This document shows positions 1 through 8,955 of a stretch of 64,000 nucleotides of DNA, piece after piece. The number at the start of each line of letters is the position of its first letter. Position 1 is the stretch's first letter. Location of the stretch: NCBI RefSeq assembly GCF_008629695.1, contig NZ_VWSH01000004.1, positions 1-64,000 on the forward strand, in the 5' to 3' direction. Under the pieces are notes generated by a model. The model worked only from the letters and a program-made list of their open reading frames with translations. It did not search any database and was not told where the DNA came from. This DNA is from Taibaiella lutea. Lineage in GTDB: Bacteria; Bacteroidota; Bacteroidia; Chitinophagales; Chitinophagaceae. The position numbers and the translations under genes are program-made.

Positions 1-103
<103 letters not shown>

Positions 104-110
104 TTATTAC

Positions 111-146
111 AAAACCTTCAACTCAAATAGTTGAAGGTTTTTTTTA
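111..146 (+). terminator. Rho-independent terminator of the rRNA operon
   Basis: A 13-bp perfect stem (AAAACCTTCAACT pairing with AGTTGAAGGTTTT) with a five-base loop is followed by a run of T. It starts just after the 5S rRNA end. Confidence 0.85.
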
Positions 147-266
147 TGCACATAAGCGAAATAAGGAAATTACACTACATTTTACCGGATGAACTGCAAA
201 ATGAAACCTGAAATTTCTTGATAATTTTATAATGCTTCCTAAGCTCGCAAATCGGATATTTGTGAT

Positions 267-782
267 ATGGAACTTCAAACGCGTAATTACCCGTTAATAG
301 TGACGCTGGAACTGGATAAGGAATCAAAAACTTATTTCAACAGTATGCGTAAAAATTATTTTCCTAACCATGCTAATTATCTGGATGCGCACCTGACTTT
401 ATTCCATCATCTTCCGTCGAATAACCATTTTATTATGGATACACTCCAGGGTTTTATTCATAAGCCCTGCTTCCGGTTGACGGTATCGCATCTGGTGAAT
501 TTTGAAAAGGGAATTGCATTCAATTTACACTCTGAAGAACTGAAAGAATTACATACAGCCATGCAAGAGGCGTTCGACCCTTTTCTCAAGAAGCATGACA
601 AGAAGCCGCTTTGGCCGCATATCACTATCCAGAATAATGTTACGGCTTTTAAAGCTCAAAGGACATTGGAAATATTACAGCAGGATTTTCAGCCTTTTGA
701 AGTTGTTGCAACAGGTATAAGTGTGTGGTATTATATCGGCGGTCCCTGGCGGCCTAATATGTTTATTCCTTTCCGGACATGA
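267..782 (+). CDS. 2H phosphoesterase / 2'-5' RNA ligase family protein
   Basis: The 171-residue protein carries the two HxT motifs that define the 2H phosphoesterase superfamily: HLT at residues 42-44 and HIT at 118-120, spaced as in LigT/CPDase-like enzymes. Family members hydrolyse 2',3'-cyclic phosphates or ligate 2'-5' RNA, but the exact substrate of this one cannot be read from sequence. There is no signal peptide, so it is cytoplasmic. It stands alone between the rRNA operon and a convergent peptidase gene, sharing a bidirectional terminator with the latter. The ATG start gives the expected family length. Confidence 0.85.
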   Translation: MELQTRNYPLIVTLELDKESKTYFNSMRKNYFPNHANYLDAHLTLFHHLPSNNHFIMDTLQGFIHKPCFRLTVSHLVNFEKGIAFNLHSEELKELHTAMQEAFDPFLKKHDKKPLWPHITIQNNVTAFKAQRTLEILQQDFQPFEVVATGISVWYYIGGPWRPNMFIPFRT

Positions 783-795
783 ATAACTGAAATTT

Positions 796-829
796 AAAAA
801 GCCTGAATCGTTTAGGATTCAGGCTTTTT
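796..829. terminator. Bidirectional terminator between convergent genes
   Basis: A 14-bp stem (AAAAAGCCTGAATC with GATTCAGGCTTTTT) and six-base loop have A-tracts and T-tracts on both sides. It can therefore end both the phosphoesterase transcript and the convergent peptidase transcript. Confidence 0.8.
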
Positions 830-848
830 AAATGATAAGAAAATGAGT

Positions 849-2030
849 TTAGTTGATGCTCATTTTGCTGCGTAAATCTTGCGGAACTGCATTTTTATTC
901 AGCAGGAAGGCAGTTGTTTTATATAATACATACGCCTTGGTTACATAAAGATATCCTTTGTAATCATTGGTAGTGCCCCAGCTGTTTTTGACAATGTAAT
1001 ATTCTCTTCCGGTCTGGTCTTTAGCTGTACCTACAATGTGCATGCCGTGATCATCTGTCGTGCTATAGTTATCAATTCCTTCCTGGCGTAATTCAGGTGT
1101 AATGACTCTTTCGGGTTGAGGGCCGTCAAACATTTTCTTCTTTTCATCGTCGCTCATGTCATCATAATCTTTTTCAGGAACATAAGCCACGCCATTTTTC
1201 CAGCTAAATGATTTTTCACTTACATCTGTAGCCCATGCAATGGTATAGCCGTTTTTCAATGCATTGTCAATGATAGTGGTGATATCATTCATTTTTACAT
1301 TGTAAGCTTCCTGCATAGCCCAGTTATCAGAAACCATCATCATGGTTTTTTTGTAGTAAGGCTTGTCTGCATAGCAAAGAAATTCAACATAGTTATCGGG
1401 GTTAAGACCTACTACTTCTTTTGCAAAGGTTTTTGGTGTATATGTTTTGCCTTCCCACTGAAAAGTTTCAGGCACTTTGCCAAGATAGGAATCCAATACT
1501 GCGTTGTAAGCTTCTTTCCAGTTTGGAGATAATCTGCCGTTCGGGTTTTTTACATACACTTCGAGCATAGCTTTCAATACGCCCTGCATTTCGGCAAACT
1601 TATTTTTACTGAAGCCGTAATGCAAACCAGTGTATAGTTTTTGAGGCATAGCTCCATATTTGGCATACATGTTAATTACATCATGGCATTCGCCGCCATC
1701 GCCTAAGGAAGAATTGCCCTGCATTTTGATATATGTTTCTGCTTTATCATTGTAGATGTTTCTTGCAGAAAAAAGAGGCGCAAGCTCAACGGGTGTCTTA
1801 CCTGCTTTTACCATTTCACTTTCAAGAAAGGAGTTGGTGGAATAGCTCCAGCAAGTGCCTGAGCTGGCCTGGTTTTTAACCGATGTATTAGAAAGTGCAA
1901 TGACTTCCTTAAATGTGAATTTGGCTTTTGAACTATCACTTGCGTTTTTGTCCAATGACTTCACAAGGTTGTCCTGTGCAACGGCCATTAAAGGCAGGCA
2001 TAATCCTAATGCGACGATTATTTTCTTCAT
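849..2030 (-). CDS. Secreted C1B (bleomycin hydrolase / PepC-type) cysteine peptidase
   Basis: This is a papain-fold peptidase of 393 residues. The catalytic cysteine is Cys60 in QASSGTCWSYS, the histidine is His328 in DDHGMHIVG, and the asparagine is Asn349 in VKNSWGT, in the order and spacing of family C1B. Unlike cytosolic PepC it begins with a clear signal peptide (MKKIIVALGLCLPLMAVAQ), so it is predicted to be exported to the periplasm or beyond. Family members act as aminopeptidases on short peptides. The upstream side is filled by composite repeats, so its promoter must lie in or next to repeat DNA. Confidence 0.88.
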   Translation of the reverse strand: MKKIIVALGLCLPLMAVAQDNLVKSLDKNASDSSKAKFTFKEVIALSNTSVKNQASSGTCWSYSTNSFLESEMVKAGKTPVELAPLFSARNIYNDKAETYIKMQGNSSLGDGGECHDVINMYAKYGAMPQKLYTGLHYGFSKNKFAEMQGVLKAMLEVYVKNPNGRLSPNWKEAYNAVLDSYLGKVPETFQWEGKTYTPKTFAKEVVGLNPDNYVEFLCYADKPYYKKTMMMVSDNWAMQEAYNVKMNDITTIIDNALKNGYTIAWATDVSEKSFSWKNGVAYVPEKDYDDMSDDEKKKMFDGPQPERVITPELRQEGIDNYSTTDDHGMHIVGTAKDQTGREYYIVKNSWGTTNDYKGYLYVTKAYVLYKTTAFLLNKNAVPQDLRSKMSIN

Positions 2031-2112
2031 TTATGTTTTTTTTAAGATGGCTGCTAAGGTAATTAAGAAAGGAGAGAAATCAATATTGTTGGAGGGGGAA
2101 AATAAGGGGGAA

Positions 2113-3060
2113 ATGCGGATGATTATGATTTTGGTTGAAGGAGTATTTGTTCTCTCTTCTTTTTTGCTTCGTCGAAAAGCAAGTAACAAAGCTGACAGAA
2201 ATTGAGACGCTCCGTTGAGTTTGTGGCACCAGGGCTTTGAAGTAAGAATATAGTTCTCTCTTCTTTTTTGCTTCGTCAAAAAAGAAGCAAAAAAGGCGCC
2301 ACAAATTCAAATGCTCCGCTGAATTTGTGAGGCTGCAGCGCCCCGGCTGTGAGCACAAATTTGGCTGTGGAACAGGTATATCAACAGAATTGGGGTTTAG
2401 CAATGTGGATGTTTGTGATTTGGTTTTAAACTTATAACGGTATTTATTCTCTTCTTTTTTGCTTCGCCAAAAAAGAAGCAAAAAAGGCGCCACAAATTCA
2501 ATTGCTCCGCTGAATTTGTGAGGCTACCGCACCACAGCCGTGAACAAAAGTTTTGCTTTGGAGCGGATACATCGGCAAAATAAAGGACTTAACAATTCAA
2601 TTGCTCCGCTGAATTTGTGAGGCTTACGCACCCCAGCTGTGAGCACAAATTTGGCTGTGGAACAGGTATATCAACAGAATTGGGGTTTAGCAATGCGGAT
2701 GTTTGTGATTTGATTGAAGCAGTATTGAACAGAATTTTGGCTTTGGAATAGGTATAGTTCTTTCTTCTTTTTTACCTCGCCAAAAAAGAAGCAAAAAAGG
2801 CGCCACAAATTCAATTGCTCCGCTGAATTTGTGGGGTTGTCGCACCCCAGCTGTGAACAAAAGTTTTGCTTTGGAGCGGATACATCGACAAAATAAAGGA
2901 CTCAACAATTCAATGCTCTGCTGAATTTGTGGGGTTGTCGCACCCCAGCTATGAGCACAAATTTGGTTGTGGAACAGATATATCGGCAGAATAATGGGCT
3001 CAGCAATTTTTGAAATGCAAGGCAAGCGGATTGAAATAGTTTCTAATGATTTGGGGGATT
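2113..3060. repeat. Composite intergenic repeat field (H-A, H-B-A, H-B-A modules)
   Basis: This gene-free stretch is built from three modules. H (near 2255, 2448, 2762; a decayed copy near 2150) is a hairpin, CTTCTTTTTTGCTTCG followed by CAAAAAAGAAGC, ending in GGCGCC. A (near 2301, 2593, 2906) and B (near 2491, 2804) each start with the imperfect palindrome ACAAATTCAATTGCTCCGC / TGAATTTGT and then differ: A continues GAGCACAAATTTGG, B continues GAACAAAAGTTTTGC. The order is H-A, then H-B-A twice. Open frames here, such as those reading FLLLFWRSKKEE, are by-products of the repeats. The rest of the 2031-3086 gap shows nothing else. Confidence 0.85.
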
Positions 3061-3086
3061 GCCTATTTATCCGGATTTTAAATATT

Positions 3087-3563
3087 TCAGATTTCTAACG
3101 CAGCAATGATGCTTTCATAGTCATATTGCAAATCTTCATGCAGGGACCGGACTGCTTTTTCAATTCGCTGCACCTGACGCTGGTAAAGGTTCAGAAGGGT
3201 GGGGCTGTTTGAAAAGCCTTTAACACTGCGCTTCATTTGCTGACAAAAGTAAATCAGCAGCTCGGCTTCGGTTTGCTTATTACCGGAGTACTTGATATAT
3301 TTTGTCACCATCCTGAGAATCTTTCTAATGCTCTTTTTAGCCCAATGCAGGCTGCCCTGATTTATTTCATCGAAGGCTGTATTCATTTCTTCTTTTATTT
3401 CATGAATATAGGTTTCTTCATCGTCGGTGTAAAAGAGGAGGTAGCTTAAGAGTTCTTTGTTTTCTTTCTTGTATTTCGCAAGCCGCAGGCATAACTCTTT
3501 AATGCCTTTCTGAGAAAGTGTATCTAATTTCTTTTTAAGTTCGGCTATGCCTGCTGTTTCCAT
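3087..3563 (-). CDS. Conserved-looking hypothetical protein, helical, cytoplasmic
   Basis: This 158-residue protein belongs to no family I recognise. It is rich in Lys, Glu and Leu, has no signal peptide or membrane segment, and is predicted almost entirely helical (for example LKKKLDTLSQKGIKELCLRL and EAELLIYFCQQMKRSVKG). The ATG start and continuous coding character, in a region where neighbouring DNA is repetitive, support a real gene. It lies between prfB and the composite repeat field, in the same orientation as both neighbours. No function is assigned. Confidence 0.65.
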   Translation of the reverse strand: METAGIAELKKKLDTLSQKGIKELCLRLAKYKKENKELLSYLLFYTDDEETYIHEIKEEMNTAFDEINQGSLHWAKKSIRKILRMVTKYIKYSGNKQTEAELLIYFCQQMKRSVKGFSNSPTLLNLYQRQVQRIEKAVRSLHEDLQYDYESIIAALEI

Positions 3564-3726
3564 ATTTACGGCAAAAAATATTGGTTTACGATATTCTTAT
3601 AAAGACTGCAAAGAGTTCGGTCATTTGTAAATATAACAAAGACGCACAATTGTGCGCCTCTCTATTTCTTATTTAAAAATGAATGCTTGTTTACAGCATT
3701 AAAAAACAAAAATCCGGGATCAATTT

Positions 3727-4812
3727 TTATTCTTCATCCTGCATCATCAGGTAAGCTTTGATAAATTCATCAATCTCTCCGTCCATTACAGGGCCTACGT
3801 TACCGACTTCATATTCGGTTCTGTGATCTTTAATCATTTTATAAGGATGGAAAACGTAAGAACGTATTTGCGAGCCCCATTCAATTTTTTTCTTTGTGGC
3901 ATTGGTAGCATCTTTCAATGCATTGCGTTTTTGTAATTCTATTTCGTAAAGACGGCTTTTCAGCATTTGCATAGCCAATTCCCTGTTGCCCAACTGGCTT
4001 CTGTCTTGCTGGCAAACTACCACTATGCCTGTCGGAATATGGGTTAACTGTACTTTTGTTTCTACCTTGTTCACATTCTGGCCACCCGCACCACCACTAC
4101 GCGATGTTTCCATCTTTACATCAGCAGGGTTTATTTCGATATTAATGGTATCGTCCACCAAAGGATAGGCATACACACTTACAAAAGAAGTATGCCTTCT
4201 GGCATTGCTATCAAACGGTGAAATACGCACCAAGCGATGCACGCCACTTTCGGCTTTCAGTAAACCATAGGCAAAGTCGCCGTCAAACTGGAATGTAGCG
4301 GTTTTAATACCGGCCCCGTCGCCGTCCTGCCAATCAAGTTCAGTAACCTTCCAGCCTTGTTTCTGGCCGTACATGCGGTACATGCGCGCCAGCATTTCGG
4401 CCCAGTCCTGGCTTTCTGTGCCGCCTGCACCGGAGTTGATGGTAACTACGGCGGACATTTCGTCTTCGGGCTGATTTAAGGTAGATTTGAATTCGGCATC
4501 GTCCATTTCCTTAACGGCAGCATCATAAGCTTCTTTTACTTCTTCTTCGGTTGCTTCGCCTTCTTTCCAGAATTCAAATAAAGTTGCATAATCGTCCACT
4601 TTGCTACCGGCAGATTCATATAAATCTATCCATTGTTTATTGGCGTTCTGCTCTTTTACCACTTTGGTGGCACGTTCGTTATCGTCCCAGAAACCGGGGG
4701 ATAAGGTAAGCTGGCGATCGCTTTCAAACTTTGCTTTGCGGTCTTCAACTTTAAGATATTTATGTAAATGCGCAACACGGTCACGCAATTCTTTTAGTTG
4801 TTCAATAGTCAT
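3727..4812 (-). CDS. prfB: Peptide chain release factor 2 (RF2)
   Basis: RF2 ends translation at UGA and UAA codons. The protein (361 residues) has the codon-recognition tripeptide SPF at residues 198-200 and the peptidyl-hydrolysing GGQ at 243-245 within [11 protein letters not shown]. Many prfB genes need a +1 frameshift at an in-frame UGA after about 25 codons, usually CTT TGA C. Here the equivalent site reads TAT CTT AAA GTT (Leu20-Lys21) with no UGA and no Shine-Dalgarno-like stimulator, so the gene is read straight through and lacks that autoregulation. A 21-bp tandem array sits upstream. Confidence 0.96.
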   Translation of the reverse strand: MTIEQLKELRDRVAHLHKYLKVEDRKAKFESDRQLTLSPGFWDDNERATKVVKEQNANKQWIDLYESAGSKVDDYATLFEFWKEGEATEEEVKEAYDAAVKEMDDAEFKSTLNQPEDEMSAVVTINSGAGGTESQDWAEMLARMYRMYGQKQGWKVTELDWQDGDGAGIKTATFQFDGDFAYGLLKAESGVHRLVRISPFDSNARRHTSFVSVYAYPLVDDTINIEINPADVKMETSRSGGAGGQNVNKVETKVQLTHIPTGIVVVCQQDRSQLGNRELAMQMLKSRLYEIELQKRNALKDATNATKKKIEWGSQIRSYVFHPYKMIKDHRTEYEVGNVGPVMDGEIDEFIKAYLMMQDEE

Positions 4813-4983
4813 AACGGGCGCAAAGATAAGAATTTGTTGCAGGAGGAAGCATTGAAAAGAACAGAATTGTATATGAAAGGGTGGTTTATAAAACAGCCGC
4901 CGCAGTTTATGAAAGAAATCCTCTTAATATTGTTTTATACAGCCTGATTTGTATAAGGAATGATGGAAATTTCCGTGCGTTCA

Positions 4984-5361
4984 GAGGTGTTTGCATTGCA
5001 GCATGAGGTGTTTGCATGAGTGACAGGGGTGTTCGATTTTGTGTAAGGGGTATTTGATTTCGTGTCAGAGGTGTTCGATTTTGCGTCAGAGGTGTTTGAT
5101 TTTGTGCACATGTTCATTTCTTCTGTGTCAGCGGCAGTTTCTTCTGATTATATTAAAACCGATTACATGCATGAGGGGTTCGCACGCGCGTAAGAGGGGT
5201 TCGCAAGAATGTAAGAGGGATTGGAATTGTTGTAAACGATTGATTATTAATTGCTGTACAGGTTCGCTGCGGGAATAATGGGCTTCGCAGGGATGCAGGA
5301 GAGGGTTGCAAGAATGTGCGAGGGGGTGGCTTTATAGTGGCAGGCCTTCTGAGATTTGTCA
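4984..5361. repeat. 21-bp tandem array (about 18 units) upstream of prfB
   Basis: Six clear units begin at 4984, 5005, 5026, 5047, 5068 and 5089 with core GAGGTGTTCGATTTTGTG. Three more (5173, 5194, 5215; core GAGGGGTTCGCAAGAATG) are exactly 63 bp, or three periods, further on, and decayed units continue in phase to about 5361. Because 21 is a multiple of three, spurious open frames with seven-residue repeats (TKSNTSD) arise. There are no spacers. The rest of the 4813-5453 gap holds only the hairpins before lutA's end and the prfB promoter region. Confidence 0.9.
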
Positions 5362-5391
5362 CAATGAATAGCATTGTGGCACGTCTGAATA

Positions 5392-5426
5392 AAATTGTCC
5401 CACACCTCAAAGGTGTGGGACAATTT
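5392..5426 (-). terminator. Terminator downstream of the LutA-like gene
   Basis: A perfect 16-bp stem (AAATTGTCCCACACCT / AGGTGTGGGACAATTT) with a three-base loop is followed on the minus strand by TTTTATT. A second, imperfect hairpin (TGTCACAATG / CATTGTGGCA, 5358-5382) lies directly beyond it. Confidence 0.75.
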
Positions 5427-5453
5427 ATGCCTCGAAGGTGCGGGATACTTTGG

Positions 5454-6176
5454 CTACCAGCCGCTTGCCAGGACGTCTGCAATGTGCATGGTCTTCATTT
5501 TTACGCCTTGTTTCTGAATATAGGTGTCTATATGCATGAGACAGGAAAGGTCGGATGAAATAATACATTCGGCACCTGTTTCCACGGCGCTTTTTACTTT
5601 GGTATAGGCCATACCGGTTGAAATGGGTTCGTATTTAACGGCGAATGTTCCGCCAAAGCCGCAGCAGGTTTCACATTCTTTCATTTCGGTTAACTCAAGC
5701 CCGTTTACGTGTTCGAGTAACTGACGGGGCTGGGTTTTAATATTGCATTCTCTCAGTGAGCCGCAACCGTCGTGATAGGTCGCTTTCATATTGAGGGCTG
5801 CGCCTACGTCGGTTACATGAAGCACATTCACTAAAAATTCTGTAAATTCAAATAAATGAACGTTTACTTTTTTGACGGCATTGTGTTCTGCGGAATTTTC
5901 AAATAGTTTCTGGTAATAATTGCGCACATAACCGGTGCAGGAACCGCTGGGGGCTACGATATAATGGTCGTGCTCTGAAAAGTCTTTCAGGAATTTCTTG
6001 CCTATTTTCCTTGCTTCGTCCCAATAGCCACTGTTGAAGGCAGGTTGTCCGCAGCATGTCTGCTGTGTGTTGTACTGCACTTCACAATTAAATTTCTCTA
6101 AAACTTTTACCATATTAAAACCTGTTTCCGGAAACATCTGATCTACGAAACAAGGAATAAATAAATCTACCTTCAT
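5454..6176 (-). CDS. lutA: (Fe-S)-binding cysteine-rich protein, LutA/YkgE type
   Basis: The 240-residue protein has two CCG-type cysteine-rich motifs, CCGQPAFNSG at residues 41-50 and CETCCGFGG at 168-176, plus His/Cys residues in HDGCGSLREC. This layout is that of LutA, the small Fe-S subunit of the L-lactate-oxidising LutABC complex, and of related heterodisulfide-reductase-like subunits. It is cytoplasmic. lutB and lutC are not next to it in this window, so either they are elsewhere or this protein serves another oxidoreductase. A single-gene transcript is likely, with a strong terminator right after it. Confidence 0.82.
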   Translation of the reverse strand: MKVDLFIPCFVDQMFPETGFNMVKVLEKFNCEVQYNTQQTCCGQPAFNSGYWDEARKIGKKFLKDFSEHDHYIVAPSGSCTGYVRNYYQKLFENSAEHNAVKKVNVHLFEFTEFLVNVLHVTDVGAALNMKATYHDGCGSLRECNIKTQPRQLLEHVNGLELTEMKECETCCGFGGTFAVKYEPISTGMAYTKVKSAVETGAECIISSDLSCLMHIDTYIQKQGVKMKTMHIADVLASGW

Positions 6177-6290
6177 TTTATATATTGGTTATGTTATGGT
6201 AAGGTTTGGCGCTGCAAAATTTTACCGTATTTCATTATTCGTTACGATTGTCCGAAATTTATCTATATAGGCCGCCTTTTCAGGCCCGGC

Positions 6291-6851
6291 TCAAAGTAAT
6301 TTCAATAATCTGTTATCGATATAGTCATAAAGCTGTTGCGGCTGATGTGTGCGCCATGCAGGATAGTCGAGCAAAAAAACATAACGGCTTATTCTGGTGT
6401 CTCTTATTTCCTGGTGCGAATGTTCGGGCATATTGAGCATTACTATCCAGCCGCCTTCGTCTTTAATGTCGTCATTCCATTCCTCATAGTAGCTTTCGTC
6501 GCTACCATGAAAGTTAAGCACATTTTCGGTTATGAGTATGAATTTATAAATGCCTTTTGCAATCATGGGGTCAATGAGGCTGCGTTTTAGCTGCATTACG
6601 TCATTTTCCACGGCATCGTTCCATTCGCCAATCATTTCAATGATGGCATAATTCAGATCATAGTCTGCGAAAAGTATTTTTACATACAGGGTGCGCGAAC
6701 CGAATTCGTCCCATTGGGGATGAATGTAATAGTTATAAATGGTATTACTGAATTCAAATTCGCTGTATTCCTTCCCGTAAAAAGGTGATAATTCGTCTTC
6801 TTCGGCTGCGTATAAATGCCTCCAGTTGTAAAATGGTTCTATCTCGTGCAT
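6291..6851 (-). CDS. Conserved hypothetical protein of Bacteroidota
   Basis: The chosen start (MHEIEPFYNWRHLYAAEED) gives 186 residues. An in-frame start 33 bases upstream (MLCERTAAF) would run into the terminator of the preceding gene and looks less natural. The protein is acidic and aromatic-rich (EFEFSNTIYNYYIHPQWDE, YIDNRLLKLL at the end), with no signal peptide or membrane helix. I recall similar proteins as uncharacterised in Chitinophagaceae, but cannot name a domain. Its function is unknown. Confidence 0.7.
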   Translation of the reverse strand: MHEIEPFYNWRHLYAAEEDELSPFYGKEYSEFEFSNTIYNYYIHPQWDEFGSRTLYVKILFADYDLNYAIIEMIGEWNDAVENDVMQLKRSLIDPMIAKGIYKFILITENVLNFHGSDESYYEEWNDDIKDEGGWIVMLNMPEHSHQEIRDTRISRYVFLLDYPAWRTHQPQQLYDYIDNRLLKLL

Positions 6852-6884
6852 AAGCCAAAATGCTGCTGTTCTTTCACACAACAA

Positions 6885-6913
6885 AAAAATGGATAAATTG
6901 ATTATCCATTTTT
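6885..6913 (-). terminator. Terminator after the rhodanese gene
   Basis: A 12-bp stem AAAAATGGATAA / TTATCCATTTTT with a five-base loop is followed by T residues on the minus strand. It lies 17 bases past the rhodanese stop codon. Confidence 0.75.
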
Positions 6914-6929
6914 CTGAATTCTTTTAAGG

Positions 6930-7250
6930 TTATTTTATCTGCGCGTCGCCAAACTTAGCCTGCCAGTCCATAATGCCGCCTGCTACGTTCACTGTTTTGG
7001 CAAACCCCATGGATTCAAGGAGCATACATGCTTCCATGCTGCGTTTCCCGCTGCGGCAATGAACAATGATTTCTTCATCTTTCCAGTCGTCAATAACATC
7101 GGTATCCATCTGGCGCAATTTGCTCAAGGGCAAAAGTAAGGCGCCTATATTGGCTTCATCATATTCATTTGCTTCTCTTACATCGAGTACATGTAAATTT
7201 TCGCCCGCGTCCAGACGCGCTTTTAATTGTTCAACAGTTATGTTTTCCAT
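6930..7250 (-). CDS. Single-domain rhodanese-like sulfurtransferase
   Basis: This 106-residue rhodanese domain has the catalytic cysteine Cys65 in the loop HCRSGKRS and the typical preceding LDVREANEYDEANI. Rhodaneses move sulfane sulfur from a donor to a thiol acceptor via a cysteine persulfide. It has no signal peptide once the start MENITVEQL is used. The frame is open 25 codons upstream, but that extension (FWHLPIKFNFAY...) is low-complexity intergenic DNA. It is a cytoplasmic single gene, divergent from a YtxH gene. Confidence 0.88.
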   Translation of the reverse strand: MENITVEQLKARLDAGENLHVLDVREANEYDEANIGALLLPLSKLRQMDTDVIDDWKDEEIIVHCRSGKRSMEACMLLESMGFAKTVNVAGGIMDWQAKFGDAQIK

Positions 7251-7418
7251 TTTATGCGGTGTTTTTTTTATACAGTAAGCAAAGTTAAATTTTATGGGCA
7301 AATGCCAAAAAATATTATGGAGCACAACATTCCTGCAATATGGTTGTTTATGTAAAAGGTGTAATTTTAAAACATCTTAACAACCGAATTTTTAACCATT
7401 ATTAAAACAATATTTGCT

Positions 7419-7709
7419 ATGTCATTAGGAAAATTCACTTGCGGGATACTTACCGGATTTGCTATGGGATTACTATTTGCACCACAAAAAGGCAGAAAAA
7501 CCAGAAAACAGGTTATGAATACTGCAGAGTCCTGGAAAAATTCATTGGATAACCTTTTCGGTAAAGGAGAAAACGAACTGGATAAAATAAAGGAGATGCT
7601 GGAAAGCGAAGCGGATTTACTGAATCCTGAAATAAGACACAAACTTTTAAGGCTTATAGAGCAAAATAAAAAGACGATTCAGGAGGCAAAACAACAGAGC
7701 TTATCCTGA
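7419..7709 (+). CDS. YtxH domain-containing small protein
   Basis: The 96-residue protein opens with a short glycine-rich membrane helix followed by LLFAPQKGRKTRKQ, the hallmark of YtxH/gas-vesicle-protein-like proteins, then a charged helical tail (NELDKIKEMLESEADL). Members are often stress-induced and membrane-associated; the molecular role is unknown. A second YtxH protein is encoded at 45141-45476. Spacing and a strong downstream hairpin suggest a monocistronic unit. Confidence 0.8.
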   Translation: MSLGKFTCGILTGFAMGLLFAPQKGRKTRKQVMNTAESWKNSLDNLFGKGENELDKIKEMLESEADLLNPEIRHKLLRLIEQNKKTIQEAKQQSLS

Positions 7710-7788
7710 TTGTAAGGGCTGCAAAAAACGTTCGGATTGATTTGGGGAAAAATAATCATTCATAAGGGGCATGAATGATGGGTTTTAA

Positions 7789-7822
7789 ACAGGGAGGCTT
7801 GCAAAAAGTCTCCCTGTTGTGT
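7789..7822. terminator. Terminator between convergent genes
   Basis: The stem ACAGGGAGGCTT / AAGTCTCCCTGT (one wobble pair) is followed by T-rich sequence. A second hairpin, ATCATTCAT / ATGAATGAT, lies just before it near 7755-7779. Both sit between the YtxH gene and the convergent monooxygenase gene. Confidence 0.65.
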
Positions 7823-7834
7823 TTTATAAAAGCT

Positions 7835-8914
7835 TTATTTCAGGCCCAATAAAAATTTTCTCATGAATGGCATGAAAACCGGGAACAGAAATGACAATGG
7901 TTTCATGCTGCTGCGAAAGGTATTTCCAATAAAATGTTGCCCCGCTGCCACTTCGGTTATTTGTCCCAATGCACTTATGGCATTTTTGACTTTTCTTCTT
8001 CTGATATCTGAAAATTCTTTTTCTCTGTTTTGATGTAAAAGATTGGCAAACACATAGCTGTCTTCCATACACATATTCATACCTTTTGCACCTAATGGCG
8101 AATGTATATGAGCTGCATCTCCCAATAAATAGATATTGCCTTTGTTATATTTATCTGCTACTTTTTCACTAATGGTGAAATTCGTTTCCCAGCTTATCTT
8201 TCCTGTCTTTGTTCCCTTTGGTAAATAATTAAACACGTCTTTCAGATTGCCACCGATACGCCACACGCCATCTCTGATTGGGAGCATCAGCATGGCGCCA
8301 TCTCTGTAAAAACGATAATGACCTTCTTTGTCTGATACAGGCGTTTCCAGTTCAATATCATACAAAGTGTATTCTTCCTTATGTTCCCGGCCTCTGAAAG
8401 CTATGGCTGTTAGTTCCCGCACGCTGCTCCTGCTGCCATCTGCACCAAGAACAATGTCTGTTTCTATCCGGGAAAGCGTATGGTCATTGAGATTCTGGAA
8501 ATCAAGGCAAAGTTTAGATTGTTGTCGGGAAATATGTTGTAGTTCAAAATTTCGTTTTACAAAAATGTTTTTCTCATTCAGGTAATCTTCCAGTATCTGC
8601 TCGGTTTCAAACTGTGGCTGGATAAGCATAAAAGGATAAGGATGCCTGATTTTTGAAAGATGGTTTTTGTAAATAATTTTATCATTGTACCAGAAGTTCA
8701 TACATTCCATTTTCCAGCCGTTATTCAGGAAACGTTGCGTTATGCCTGATTTTTCGAATAGTTGGAGTGTTACAGGATTGACGCCTAATGCTTTTGTTAT
8801 TCTTGCTCTTTCTCTTTTTTCAAAAATATCTGGTGCATACCCCAATGCATTCAGGAATACTGCTGCAGAAAGCCCTGTAGCTCCTGCGCCAATGATGCTT
8901 ATTGATTGGGACAT
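7835..8914 (-). CDS. FAD-dependent monooxygenase (PHBH/UbiH-like)
   Basis: The N-terminal dinucleotide-binding motif IIGAGATGLSAAVFL (residues 7-21) and the C-terminal FAD motif YLLGDAAHIHSPLGAKGMN define a group A flavoprotein hydroxylase of 359 residues. Such enzymes use NAD(P)H and O2 to hydroxylate aromatic or similar substrates; the substrate here is unknown. The ATG start (MSQSISIIG) is preferred over an upstream TTG because it places the FAD motif at the very N-terminus as usual. REP-like palindromes lie directly upstream. Confidence 0.85.
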   Translation of the reverse strand: MSQSISIIGAGATGLSAAVFLNALGYAPDIFEKRERARITKALGVNPVTLQLFEKSGITQRFLNNGWKMECMNFWYNDKIIYKNHLSKIRHPYPFMLIQPQFETEQILEDYLNEKNIFVKRNFELQHISRQQSKLCLDFQNLNDHTLSRIETDIVLGADGSRSSVRELTAIAFRGREHKEEYTLYDIELETPVSDKEGHYRFYRDGAMLMLPIRDGVWRIGGNLKDVFNYLPKGTKTGKISWETNFTISEKVADKYNKGNIYLLGDAAHIHSPLGAKGMNMCMEDSYVFANLLHQNREKEFSDIRRRKVKNAISALGQITEVAAGQHFIGNTFRSSMKPLSFLFPVFMPFMRKFLLGLK

Positions 8915-8955
8915 TTTGCGGATGGAATGGTTCCTCAAATTTAAAACAAAAAAGT

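Noticed and set aside
1855-2205. 116-codon frame antisense to the C1B peptidase start
   Set aside because: It is antisense to a confident gene and enters the repeat field.
2031-3025. Several open frames on both strands (KKEERTN-type and FLLLFWR-type proteins)
   Set aside because: They are translations of the H, A and B repeat modules, overlap each other and have no independent coding evidence.
4935-5558. Open frames with seven-residue repeats over the prfB-lutA gap
   Set aside because: A 21-bp unit lacks stop codons in some frames, so long frames arise by chance; the units diverge without sparing silent positions.
6206-6590. Plus-strand frames opposite the 186-residue hypothetical gene
   Set aside because: They are shadows of the better-supported minus-strand gene.
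7835-8938. TTG start for the monooxygenase 24 bases upstream
   Set aside because: The ATG puts the FAD motif at the N-terminus as in the family, and the TTG extension adds unrelated residues.
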